Assembly (NCBI RefSeq): GCF_000003815.2
Contig: NC_049980.1
Coordinates: forward strand, 23,203,249 to 23,267,248
Source of the DNA: Branchiostoma floridae
Taxonomy: Eukaryota; Chordata; Leptocardii; Amphioxiformes; Branchiostomatidae
DNA: 64,000 nucleotides
Direction: 5' to 3'
A program made the translations under genes and the position numbers. The notes under the pieces were generated by a model. That model worked only from the letters and a program-made list of their open reading frames with translations, was not told where the DNA came from and made no database searches. The number at the start of each line of letters is the position of its first letter. Positions within the stretch are counted from its first letter, which is position 1. This document shows, piece after piece, positions 1-9,731 of this stretch.

Positions 1-261
1 AGCAAAAAGATACAGATGAAAAGGCACATAAGATTCATAGTACTGGAATTAGGAAAGGTTAATTAGAAAATGAGACATCTAAATACACCTGATGTTACTG
101 TTGTGTTCAAAAGTTTGTGAATAGCTGATAACCTTGTACGACACGTTATGGTCATACATTTTAGATATGACATTTACCTCGAGCATGTGACAGGTTTGAT
201 GCAAGCCTTTATTTATGAATATCATAGACTGTAGAGTACACCAAGGCTTGTCTGTCTTTAC

Positions 262-362
262 CTTTTCGCACCAGCGCACTGAACGTGAACCAGATACTGT
301 TGGACAGCGTGAAGGCCTTGTCGCTGTCCCAACGGGGTTCCTTACTACTCCCACACCCGGGC
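262..362 (-). CDS. iGluR M2 pore-loop exon, distal copy (R at the Q/R/N site)
   Basis: A 101-bp internal exon. The acceptor is a strong C-rich tract ending CTGCAG at 368-363. The donor is AAAAG|GTAAAG with GT at 261-260. It enters in phase 2 and leaves in phase 1. The product starts with a glycine- and serine-containing linker and continues DSDKAFTLSNSIWF and then SALVRKG. This aligns with the re-entrant pore loop of iGluRs (FTLxNSxWF...QQG), with R at the Q/R/N position and K next to it. The upstream M1 exon ends with two bases (AG), which join the first G here to give an R codon. It is a second copy of the pore exon at 2027-2121; splicing both together would break the frame. The next exon lies outside the window. 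Confidence 0.87.
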
Positions 363-2026
363 CTGCAGGGAGGGGAGGGGGGCGGCCCTTGGGGTGCAGG
401 ATGGACCGGCTGATTGGCATCTTTCATGCCCATCTCCACTACCCTTGGCTGGCCGCCATCTTTTGATTCCCCATTGACAGATTCTACAAATCAACCAGAA
501 GCTTGTAATAGAGGACGCCTGACTGGATGTACGTAGTAGTATGTTAGGATGCTATGGAACATGAACATGTTTCGTCTGGTGAGTCTACCAATTGGTGAAA
601 GACAAACTAGTGCTTCTTAGCACTTCACAACGTGTATTTAATGTACCATTGACGTTTCGATATTGTGTGTTTCTAACTCTGGATGTTTTAAAATCTTTTG
701 CACGGCTGTTTTCACATATTTCATACCAACTGAAATAATCTAGAGAGCAATTTTTACTGTCCGTTTATTTTTTATCTCTTAATCGGAGAACATGTCCTGT
801 ATTTGAATTTTTCAAGTGAATCACGAGTATATCAATCATTAAAAGAGACTATGTGGTAAGTGCAGGTTTATACTACGCCAGTCAGTCGTCCTCGACTAGC
901 AGAAGGGATGATGGCACATCCTTGAGTATAATAGGTCAACGTGACAATCAAATGTACCCACAAATACATAAAGTATAGTATAGTAGACACCATGATGTTG
1001 CTTGTTGACAACAGAAAAAGAGTTGAAAGAGTTGAAATGGACATGTAACAAACTGATGATACTAAAGAAAAAAAAATACTTCATATGGACCCTTGTGACA
1101 ATGTTCGTAAATTCTGCCTGGAAATCTGTGATGTTTGACGTAATGTGAATTGCTTGCATCTTGTCTCATTGTCGTGTTGACATGGAAAGTCCATTTATGT
1201 GAATGGTGAATCGAACGGAATGAACATAATATGAAGTTCATACAATCTGAGGCTGCATTTACCATTTATTCGATTCAATTTAAGTGCACTGTAAGCAAGT
1301 GTCCGCACTGAGAAAGAAAAGGGGTATTCCTTAGTAGAGCCAGTTCGTAGGCTGAAAGTAAACACAGCCTCTGATTGTGATCGAAATACAGATGTCATGT
1401 TATGGCTATGGAAACACATTGAAGAACACCGACTGACAAGACGACACCAACGTAACGTACTAGGATTAGAGATGGAGAGGTGGTGAAAGGTGTGTACGAA
1501 ATTTGCGTCTGCAAAATTTTCAATCATCAAAAACAAAATGTTGTGGACGTTTTTGTATTCATCGTTTCTTTTGACGTCTATTTTGTAGCTGTTGATGTGC
1601 CATCATGCTGGTTGATTTCTAGAACTAATGAACTGGCCGTACAAAGAAAACACCCCTGAAGCTTGGTACTTTGGAAACAGCAGAGCGCAAAAGGAATGAG
1701 CAAGGGATGAAGATAGACGCCCTGGAGTCGACAGCCTGAAACACGTTCATCCTGTAGATTATGACCAGGAATGGGTTCGGCGCTTGTACTGTCAGTTCTA
1801 AGGCGAGCTAAGTGCGATGAGGGAGCCGTGTTGAAGAGGAGTTAGCTTGTCTGATGGCTTGGTAATCCTCAGCAGTCACGGTCCGCTAGAGATGAGTCTC
1901 ATCCCTCTTTGCTCTCACTATTATCAGCTGGCTACCGGACTTCCGCACCTAAACTTGTTGAAAGGCATTTGGTAGAAAAGGTTAAGATTTTAGACCTACG
2001 CAGATGATATGTGGAAAGTTCCTCAC

Positions 2027-2121
2027 CTCGTTTGACCAGTGACCAATAGGCGAACCAGATGCTATTCCGCAATGTAAATGCGCGATCATTGTCAAATGGT
2101 TCTCCCACCCTCAGCATGTAC
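2027..2121 (-). CDS. iGluR M2 pore-loop exon, proximal copy (K at the Q/R/N site)
   Basis: A 95-bp internal exon with acceptor ATCTTTCAG|G (AG at 2123-2122) and donor AAACGAG|GTGAGG (GT at 2026-2025). Its phases are 2 in and 1 out, the same as the copy at 262-362. It reads YMLRVGEPFDNDRAFTL, then RNSIWF and SLVKRG. Against the other copy it matches at about 14 of 23 residues from the first D to the final G. K stands at the Q/R/N site, followed by R. The pre-pore linker (YMLRVGEPF) is different and shorter. It lies 233 bp after the M1 exon, nearer than the other copy. An intact frame, good splice sites and conserved core argue against a dead duplicate, but transcript evidence is lacking. Confidence 0.86.
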
Positions 2122-2354
2122 CTGAAAGATGAACCCACAATTAGCATTGTATAGAGTCACATTTGTGTCTCTAGAGATTTGATTCGTCGTCTTCCCGTGT
2201 GAGAATACAGTCTTCATAACGAGCTAATAAGATGTAATTAATACTCAACAGAAATCTTCACATCAAGCAGACCATGTATTCCATATGCTTCGAAAATTTA
2301 TATATGCTTGAGCCGTTGAAAGTAAGATACATGAATATTTTCACAGAATGCTAC

Positions 2355-2584
2355 CTTATCCTGCTAGTTACGTATAGCATGAATCCCACGCAAACGAGCG
2401 CCACCAGGATACAGATCCACACCACGATCTGGAAAGGCATGAGGAAGGCAAAGAGGTATCGTCCCTCTGATGGGGGCTTCTTGATCAGGAGACCGGTTCC
2501 ATACTCCATGAACGGCTTGGTGAAGTCTATGGCCCTCTCCCTGTCGGAGCTGATTGTCAGAGGAGCGAGCGCTAAGTCTGCTTT
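2355..2584 (-). CDS. iGluR exon: end of S1 ligand-binding lobe and M1
   Basis: A 230-bp internal exon with acceptor TTTCTTACAG (AG at 2586-2585) and donor ATAAG|GTAGCA (GT at 2354-2353); phase 0 in, 2 out. It begins KADLALAPLTISSDRERAID and continues FTKPFMEYGTGLLIKK. The P, T and R of PLTISSDR are the residues that in AMPA and kainate receptors hold the amino-acid ligand (the R binds the alpha-carboxylate), so an amino-acid agonist is likely. A hydrophobic stretch of about 22 residues follows (from PFQIVVWICIL to FMLYV) and matches M1. The S1-M1 linker is short. The final codon is split and completed by either pore exon to give R. Confidence 0.93.
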
Positions 2585-3910
2585 CTGTAAGAAAGAGACA
2601 GTGTAACAAGACTTCAATATTCATTCTATTATCATATAGAATTACTATACTTTGTAGTGCGATATCCTATGGGCTTAGATTCAACACCAAAATATCATCA
2701 TTGCAACTTTGATAAGTTTAAGCAACATTAGGCTCATGTTAATTGCCTGAACTTAGATTAGCATATTACTTCCAAATCATTTCTATCATTGTAAAGCTCT
2801 CAACTTATGTTCTAATCCCAACAGACGACAGACATTCTTATTGATTTGACATTTCATCGCGGCCTGGTATCGCGATATACTTTAAGTTTGATTTCTATGC
2901 AGATTGCAAACGTGAGTAACATAGATGGGGCAGATTGGGCTAGTGTTCTTTAGCATTCCCATCACGTAAGCCAAATATTACATTCAGCCCCATTCACCTT
3001 CAGACCATTCCGAATCCACAGCTTCAACAGCTGCTACTGACAGTCTCCCAAAATTTCACTTTCTTTCCTAGTTCAGTTAGGATTCCATCAAGATTCCATC
3101 TTTCCTGCGGGTGTACATTAGAATTCTCTTATGTGCAAAGACGGTTTCAGATTTTCGTCCACTGGGAAATTACATTCAATGTTGGAACGACCTAGACGGG
3201 TAAGCAGTGCTGAGCACTTTGGGTGAAGATTGATTTTTCTGGACCTCCATACGGTATCCACAAGTTCTAGAAAAGTTGCCTAATATTAATAGACCACGAC
3301 CGAAATTGTTCAGTGAACTGAGATTCTACAGTCATAACAGGCTAAACTCCATCCCATCTTCCTTGCTTCTCACCTTTATCAGTTACGTCTAGCAGTTACA
3401 TGTAATAAATTAAGGTGCAATTAGAGCAATGCATTTATGATCAAATCTCTGGGTATTAGTTGCCTAAGGTCCTCGATTTCTTAACTAAAATCAAGTACTT
3501 TTAAATTCTATTATTAATGTGTCGTTTGTTCGTTAACCGAAACATTTTTCAGCATTTCTTTTCTCATTTGATTTTTTCCAAATTCCTCTGGATATACATG
3601 TCGTATAAACGTTTCCCCAGTGGATCGATCAAGACATAATCCATAACATAATCAGGCACTCCAATTATGCCGTTGGTCAATTTCATTGGGCTAAAGAGTC
3701 CCATTTCTGCAGTCATTAAGACTGAGCTGACCATTATGGATAGGCTTCATGAAGCCTGTAGGAAACCGCCATCGTTCATGTCACGGTGTATTGTGGGTAA
3801 TAAGTATGCCCAGACAATGATATGAGGAAAACACCGCAAGACCTGTCTTGTCAGCCGGCATTTATGTTCAAAGTTATTGTAAGGAAATGACCAGATCTAG
3901 AGTAACGTAC
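2585..3910 (-). other. iGluR intron
   Basis: A phase-0 intron between the S1 and M1 exons. It starts GTACGT next to the S1 exon and ends TTTCTTACAG next to the M1 exon. I saw no coding exon, structured RNA or clear repeat in it. Confidence 0.8.
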
Positions 3911-4102
3911 GTTCTCCATGAGATCCTTGACCAGTCCGTTCCAGTTGCCGTCGGCATCTTGATTGCCGTATTTCCCGTCAGCCACCGTGTATAAATGGAA
4001 CTCAAAGTCTACTTCCTTAGCTAGCTCTGTAATCAGGTCGATGCAGAACCCTTCAAACTCCTCCTTTCCATCTTCTCCCCTCTTGATGATGAACGGGGGT
4101 TC
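3911..4102 (-). CDS. iGluR exon: S1 ligand-binding lobe
   Basis: A 192-bp exon, phase 0 in and 0 out, with acceptor CTGTCGGCAG and donor GAGAAC|GTACGT. Its 64 residues start EPPFIIKRGEDGKEEFEGFC and go on through IDLITELAKEV, a short aromatic stretch, VADGKYGNQDADG and NWNGLVKDLMEN. These are the standard S1 blocks: EEPF/Y, FEGFCIDL, (V)xDGKYG and WNGxVxxL. The Y of DGKYG matches the ligand-capping tyrosine of AMPA receptors. The final N joins K of the next exon, giving the usual -LMEN-KADLALAP- order. The stretch from E-P-P needs a preceding beta strand ending in E, which the small exons at 9.6-9.7 kb would supply. Confidence 0.93.
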
Positions 4103-6269
4103 CTGCCGACAGAAGTACAGATAAATCTTACCAGCCTTGTTGTAATGAGATGAATGGTATGTCTTCGTGAGATGCTGTGCGGATGAAGCGCACTTTTGAC
4201 TGAATGTTTTATGCGAATTCCTGGGTTAGTCCAATTCTCGGGTTGGTCCAAGTTCTAACAATCGATTCATAAGTTGGTATTTGACCTATATGAACAGCTA
4301 CTAAGCAAATAGATATAAAAATGATACTTATCTACAAAAGATTTTAAGATATTAGAACGTTATTACTTAGTTTAGAAATTCCTGGTGCAATAGGCAACTT
4401 TATGGTTTATTTCTCACATTTACATGTATAACTGGGAATTGTTGTCACTGATAGTCTGAATAGTTACCACATCTGATAGAAAATTTTATTTTTAATTATA
4501 TTTCAATTTGGCCATGGCCCACCTTGTACATTTAACTCTAACTGGACACTGTTGTTGTAATATTGTTTGGCCCAGTCACCGAGTCTCCTGATTAAGTGTT
4601 GAATACATGCCTTATGCGGACAGTTCTTTAGTCACCGAACTTCATATTATGTGTTAGTTTCCATATTTCTTTCAGGAGTTTAAAATTATAGCTTTGACAT
4701 GTGTGCTGTATAGTGTTATATGTTAAATGAGGGATCATGTAAAAGTTTTGACTAATGTAACGCAACAGTAATTGAATCGTCTAAAACGCAATGTGGTTTA
4801 CACCAAAGGAAAGCTATAACCAAATGACACAGACGTGGGAGGTAATTGAGTTTGCTCGGAGCAAACGTCTTGTATCCAACAGGTGGTAGAGAAGAACATA
4901 TCAATTGATTGGCATGAATGTTTATTGAACAGTAAAGAATATCCCCGGAGGGGAGTATGCACCACAGCACAGAACAGATTAGGACAGCAGCTCCCTGCGA
5001 ACTGGGTGTTTCGGAAGAGAATTTGATTGATAATATTGGATTCATCAATTATCTCAATTTGGGATTTCTTAATTGCACCTACAGCCGTTTCTTGTAATAA
5101 TATCATAATGAAATGATACCCAAAAATCTTCTGAAACTGTCATGTTCTTGGCAAAATTCAGTCAACATGGCCGGTAGTTTCGTCAACACAGTAAGTGGAA
5201 TGTAATAAATGGATATATTGTCCTGAAGGGAGTTTCACAATTTGGTAAGGGAAGGTTTATTATTCATTAGGCATGCTTGATAATAAGCCGATGTTTCATT
5301 GTATGATAGAATGATGAAGATCCTCAAAGTGGAAAATGACAAGACAATATTTCAAGAATCAAGAATAGATCTTGCTTTGCTGTTATCATCGATATCGTTG
5401 CCGTCATTTGTTGTGATAGATGACGGATCTGTAAGGAAGTTCTTTATCATATAACTGGACTCTCCTGGATACGGAATTGGCGTTATGTTGATCATTCAAC
5501 AATCTTTATTGACTGTTATTTACCAGTTCATTAATCGGCGTCATTATTAGCAGACACGTCTTCCGTGTTCAAGTACCTTTGCAACCCTGGATGCAAATTT
5601 CGAAACAGTAGCCTATTCATACGACAGAATATCAATTGAAAAAGACAAACTGATTGAACCATACCCTTCTAATCTTTAGAAATGACTTGTTTATTTACTT
5701 ATTGCACTTGAGCAACTTTAGGCAATTAAGCATTAAGCCGAGGCTGATTATGTATCAGTTTTAATACCTATCTTCCCTTTCCCAGGCACCATTAAACATC
5801 GTGCTATGACTTTGCGCGGGTGTTTTATGGCTGATCATTGTTGATTGCGAGTAAAATGATAATCTGTATTTGATTAAGCCACTTTCACACAAAATACATA
5901 ATGCTAATCCGGGGAATGCTGAAAGACTTCCTAATAAATCTGCCATTGATCACAACAAATGGCGATCAAGATAATTGAACAAACAGAGCCGCCAGAGGGT
6001 TATGAAATATTGCCCTGTCGTGTTCCATTTCTGGAACATTTATCATCAACTACAAAATGAAACATGGACTCATCCTTAAGCTTACCTGGCGTATTACCAA
6101 AGTTTATCATGCAATATTGTAAAGAATGTGTTAATTATTGATGCTTGTTTCAACTAACTTTCTCTCTTTGAAACTTGTACTTTACCTGGGCGTCGTGTGG
6201 AATGCGGCACAGCACCACACATATATTTGGGCACTATTTCATAGTTATATCACTGCATTTCTGTGGGCA

Positions 6270-7000
6270 CCTTGTCGCTACAGGGAGGATTTTCACCTTG
6301 CCGCTACAGGGAGGATTGTCACCATCACGGCAATCACCATAACAAGGCCGCCAGACCACTTCCTCAACTTCTCCCTGTGGGTCACAGTAAGTACACGGCA
6401 ACAACCACACATAATTTCCTTTCTTCCAGTGGCATGCTTTTAAGCTTAAAAGCGTCGAATATACTCCTGATCGCCCCATCACGACATAGTCCCTACAACG
6501 ACTGCAAATCACCTCCTCCACCTCTAAATGTAGTTCACATCACAGTGGACTGTTCCTAAGCGTGGACTGCAAAACATCACGGTTCCTGCGGCCTTGGACA
6601 TCACGTTGGGTCAAGACTACGACGTTCACGCTACCTCATTTACTTCTTGCAGAATTCTGCATTACAAGAGGTACGCACACAGCAATGGCGACAGGCCACC
6701 GCTTTACTTCCTCTGCATCATTAGATTTGATAGCATATCTTTTTTTACCCCCTGCTGCAGATCATCTTCTCACCTCAACATCACGGCAAGTTACCTACAC
6801 AGCAGACACGGCGGAACACCTGCCTCCACTCCTGCATTTCACCACGAAGATTGGTCCACAAGGAATGCCTCGGCCTCTATCTTTACTTCATCATGCTACA
6901 ACACTAAGCAAAGCAACAACAGAAAACTGCGAACCGCCCTTCTCTTCTCTTGATGCATTTTACATCAATAAATGTGAACAACAAGGGGTGTGGACCACAA
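6270..7000. repeat. C-rich, low-complexity region with short direct repeats
   Basis: The words cgctacagggaggatt (twice near 6277-6315), catcacgg and tccact/tcctcc recur with variation over about 700 bases. The compositional bias leaves a plus-strand ORF (6562-7155) open for 197 codons. Its product is rich in T, H, L and P, and I see no domain in it. I treat it as a by-product of base bias, not a gene. Confidence 0.4.
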
Positions 7001-7036
7001 GTCGGATAAATTCACGGGAAGCTTCGGGTTGTCCTT

Positions 7037-7401
7037 TAAGGCCTCTTCACACGAGAGCAAGAATGAGCCGGAATGCCGTCAGAATGAAAAATTATTTTCT
7101 ATTCCGGATCCTGGGAATTCGTAGTGTATGCAAGCCACTTCAAATCCGGCCATAATGCGGCCAAAAGAATATCTGGAATGCAGTGAGAATTTCTAGAATA
7201 CACTATGAATTCCCAGTTATAGAAAAGAATTATCATTCTGACGGCATTTCGGCTCATTCCTTCTCGTGTGCAGGGGATATAAGGTCTATTTGGAATTCCC
7301 ACCCGAATGGCCCCGAATGTGGCACAAATTTTGCAAATAGTTCATTCCGGCTGGTTCTGCTTAACTCCTGCTAATTCGGTTTCAGTGCGAAGGCCCTATT
7401 A
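7037..7401. mobile_element. MITE-like inverted-repeat element
   Basis: The imperfect arms 7048-7128 and 7199-7270 are reverse complements over about 75 bases. Each starts CACACGAG, includes GAATGAGCC and GCCGTCAGAATGA, and ends near GGGAATTC and TAGTGTA. The outer ends also match in inverted form (aggcctcttcacac on the left; the complement of gtgcgaaggccct on the right), and TTA is next to both. There is no coding capacity. This is typical of a non-autonomous DNA transposon. The exact ends and the target-site duplication are uncertain. Confidence 0.6.
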
Positions 7402-7765
7402 GACAGATCCATAATACCAATGACGTTTCTCATCCATGAACGCCTCATTTTTCCTTTTTGTACCACAAAGTTAAAGATTAATATCATCTTGATTAGAGTA
7501 CCACCGGTGCCAAAGTAATGTTATCTTCATTTTGCGTATAACCGAGTTATAGAATTTTGCTTTGTTTTAGTTTTGGGTCTCGAAGCAAACAGCGTGGTAC
7601 ACATGACGTCACAAACAATTGGAACTTGTCGGGTTTTTTTAAAGTGATTATTTGTTCCTAAAACTGGCCACACGACATGTATCTGTGGCAATTTCAATTG
7701 ACTTAATTCATTTGGCAGTTGAGTAAAATTTCGCATTAGGCAATGCACAGCCTTCCCGTGAATTT

Positions 7766-7996
7766 TCATTGTCGATGTGTACTGTAGATGTTCTTTCGTA
7801 AACGCACTTTATTGGATTTTGTAAAACAGTAATCTTCCCAGCAAGCGCCATCGTGATTTAGAGGATTAGTATGGGCACACCGTATTCTCAAGGTCAACTC
7901 GATATCGCCATGCTGGTCAGCTGGCATGGTGATTGGAATCATGCGAGTTGAATCCCAAACGACCACATTTGGTAATCCTGCAGGAAATTCGTTCAA
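7766..7996 (-). CDS. Unassigned ORF, possible gene fragment
   Basis: A 76-codon ORF. Without the Met requirement the same frame stays open further upstream to about 8040. It includes NVVVWDSTRMIPITMPADQH and a Cys-containing segment (RIRCAHT, DGACWEDYCF). The residue mix looks protein-like, but I recognise no family and see no convincing splice pair, only a possible acceptor TTTCCTGCAG near 7982. It lies in the iGluR intron next to an ORF on the other strand, so it may be a decayed insertion. Confidence 0.2.
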   Translation of the reverse strand: MNEFPAGLPNVVVWDSTRMIPITMPADQHGDIELTLRIRCAHTNPLNHDGACWEDYCFTKSNKVRLRKNIYSTHRQ

Positions 7997-8029
7997 ATAT
8001 TCAGCATTGAATACAAGACCACTAACAGC

Positions 8030-8200
8030 ATGTCCCGAGATGAGAGGAATGCACTACAGAATCCTGCTGCAGCATCCAAAGTTTTCTTTATTTTTGATGC
8101 TCAAGGACATAAACCTGCTGTGGTCAAAAGTAACATTGAAATGGTAACGAAAGCTCGTGACGAAAGGACTGACTCGGCTATACGTCACCTGGGATTGTAG
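8030..8200 (+). CDS. Short unassigned ORF, 56 codons
   Basis: It starts MSRDERNALQNPAAASKVFF, continues IFDAQGHKPAVV and ends with a charged segment, DSAIRHLGL, before TAG. The frame is open upstream to 7982, directly after a CTGCAG acceptor-like site. Composition looks coding: A, D, R and K rich, with no low complexity. I recognise no family. It could be a terminal exon or a remnant of a mobile element. Confidence 0.22.
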   Translation: MSRDERNALQNPAAASKVFFIFDAQGHKPAVVKSNIEMVTKARDERTDSAIRHLGL

Positions 8201-8966
8201 AGTCTTCCAACACCATTATTAAGTCCAGTCTGTAAAGTCCATTTTGATGAATCAATATGTTACAGTAAGAAGATTTGCACCGGGGTCTCCTGAATTCCAA
8301 CCCGTTATCCGAAATTTTAAGGCAGTGGTTTCAATGGGGCTTTAGTTATCTAACCCTCCTGGGAGTTATCTACAATACTCGGCTGACACCTTGTCGGGAA
8401 AACTCAAAAGTCGACTTTGCAAAGTAGTTGGTGAGTTTGAATATCAATGGAAACTTTGTCAGTTTACGTGAGACGGACGGAACATAAAACTAAAATTTTA
8501 TTTAAGTAGATTGGTCAGACTTGATGAAAATGCTAGCTTTATCCTTGAACTTCCAAACTTGTAAATCAAACAAAACTTTGTTGAACGTTCTATCAGTGTT
8601 TTGACAATGCAGTATCTGCAATAGCAAAAACATTATTGGGTAGTTGTTAGTGATGTGGTGTGTGACATTTGCAAGATTTCATTTCATTTGAAATGCAATA
8701 TTCCTGGTTAGTGAGTAAGGAAATCAAAATGTCAAGACTTTTCTTGATAAAATTCCCAGATAGGCTCTGATACGAAATGTAACGTTTGAACCAATGTTTG
8801 AGGTGATACAATAATCAGCGTATTAGCCTTATTTGAAAATCACATGTGCTCATAATTCAAAGAATCTTGTTGTGTAAACCGTACAGATGTCACCGATAAT
8901 CATCACAAGAAGCGTTGTTAATGGATACGCATACATGCGTGGCAAGTTAGACAATACAATACACAG

Positions 8967-9021
8967 TGCATCACGAAGAACTGCTATACATGCAAATGCA
9001 CTTGTTATTCTTCGTGATGCA
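8967..9021. repeat. Perfect 14-bp inverted repeat (hairpin)
   Basis: The arm tgcatcacgaagaa (8967-8980) and its exact complement (9008-9021) are separated by 27 bases. No function is evident; it may be a remnant of an inverted-repeat element. Confidence 0.55.
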
Positions 9022-9524
9022 TCATGGCAGCATCGGTGCCGCCCTAGATAGTTTACGCCGCCCCTTCATGGAATATGTAGGGAGGGAGAAGGGGTATAGA
9101 ATGCCCGGCATAAACTTGCTAGGATGTCACCCAGGCTAACCTTATTGTATACGTTAACATATAAATGATGGCTTCGCGGAAGAAACAGAGCTAGATTAGT
9201 AGGTTGGACAGGACAGGGACATAAGATCATACATTGATACAGGCATGTTTGGCAAGACAATGTTAGACGCCAATATAACAAATAAAAGCGAACGTACATA
9301 CCTTGACAATGTTAAGTCGGGTTAGGACAGAGGACAGCGCCTTGGGATGAAAGCTCAACATTCACAACTTGCCATTCAAACAGTTAATTAGCGCATGCTG
9401 GTTGAACTGTTACTATCGACCACTCACACAGTTAGTTTTCGCCACTACTCACCTCCATTCTTACATTAAGCAGCGGCATGTTATTTTTTTTTTGCAGAAG
9501 GCTTCTGGAATAACCAGAACAAGG

Positions 9525-9586
9525 CAGTCAATCAAGCCAGTTCCAACCGGTACTAGCCAGTCAATCAAACCAGTTCCGACCGGTAC
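9525..9586. repeat. Direct repeat, 2 x 29 bp
   Basis: Two copies (9525-9553 and 9558-9586) of cagtcaatcaarccagttcc followed by raccggtac, differing at two positions. The repeat ends just before the donor of the small exon at 9591-9643, so it lies in the adjoining intron. Confidence 0.7.
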
Positions 9587-9590
9587 CTAC

Positions 9591-9643
9591 CTCGACGATC
9601 ACGATGACTACCACCTTGTTCCGCAGCCACGTGGGGCTCAACG
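9591..9643 (-). CDS. Candidate iGluR exon for the first S1 beta strand, copy B
   Basis: A 53-bp exon-like unit with acceptor TTGTTGCAG and donor GTCGAG|GTAGGT; phase 1 in, 0 out. It reads LSPTWLRNKVVVIVIVE. Spliced to the S1 exon it gives VVVIVIVE-EPPF, which fits the hydrophobic strand before the EEPF/Y motif of iGluRs (for example xLxVxTxLEEPY). It has the same phases and a similar layout to the unit at 9685-9731, 41 bp away, and joining both would break the frame. The strand is short and could be fortuitous. Confidence 0.42.
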
Positions 9644-9684
9644 CTGCAACAAGTCAGAACAAGCGCCATGTTAGCACAACTCAC

Positions 9685-9731
9685 CTCGATTATCGCGATC
9701 CGAGTATTGACATTGCGAGATCGCCGCTCCT
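9685..9731 (-). CDS. Candidate iGluR exon for the first S1 beta strand, copy A
   Basis: A 47-bp exon-like unit with acceptor TTATGTTGCAG and donor ATCGAG|GTGAGT; phase 1 in, 0 out. It reads ERRSRNVNTRIAIIE. Spliced to 3911-4102 it gives TRIAIIE-EPPF, a good match to the start of S1 (basic residue, alternating hydrophobics, then E-E-P). This is the better of the two neighbouring candidates. The preceding exon must end with one base; the candidate exon at 40967-41143 does. Confidence 0.52.

Larger units (their letters stand above)
4103..9590 (-). other. Long iGluR intron, with repeats and unassigned ORFs
   Basis: About 5.5 kb between the S1 exon and the small S1-strand exons. It contains a C-rich, low-complexity stretch (about 6270-7000) that leaves a 197-codon plus-strand ORF open, a MITE-like element (7037-7401), short ORFs near 7.77-8.20 kb and a hairpin at 8967-9021. 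A splice donor-like GTATGT at 9301 and a GTGAGT at 9452 follow exon-like sequences, but their phases do not fit the receptor model. Confidence 0.5.
262..9731 (-). other. Ionotropic glutamate receptor gene, supported part (3' end beyond the window)
   Basis: This is the span over which exons of one iGluR gene can be joined with correct splice sites and phases. The order is S1 first strand (9685-9731 or 9591-9643), S1 (3911-4102), S1 end plus M1 (2355-2584), then one of two M2 pore exons (2027-2121 or 262-362). Phases run 1-0, 0-0, 0-2 and 2-1. Proteins of this family are tetrameric ligand-gated cation channels of the plasma membrane. Seen directly: the EPPF, GFCIDL, ADGKYG, WNG, APLTI and DFTKPF blocks, M1 and the pore helix. 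Missing: M3 with its SYTANLAAF-type gate, S2 and M4, which must lie left of position 1. The subfamily is unresolved; S1 has both kainate/AMPA-like and NMDA-like features, and a chordate epsilon-type receptor is possible. Confidence 0.85.

Noticed and set aside
209-439. The whole 76-codon minus-strand ORF as coding
   Set aside because: Only 262-362 is exon. The upstream part of the ORF is the C-rich acceptor tract and the part after 262 starts with a GT donor.
6562-7155. 197-codon plus-strand ORF, the longest in the window
   Set aside because: It runs through a C-rich repetitive stretch and ends inside the MITE-like element. The composition is T/H/P/L-biased and no domain is visible.
9302-9340. 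Exon-like unit ending LTRLNIVK before a GTATGT donor
   Set aside because: It resembles another S1 first strand, but the acceptor gives phase 0 in, which does not match the neighbouring units, and the acceptor tract is poor.
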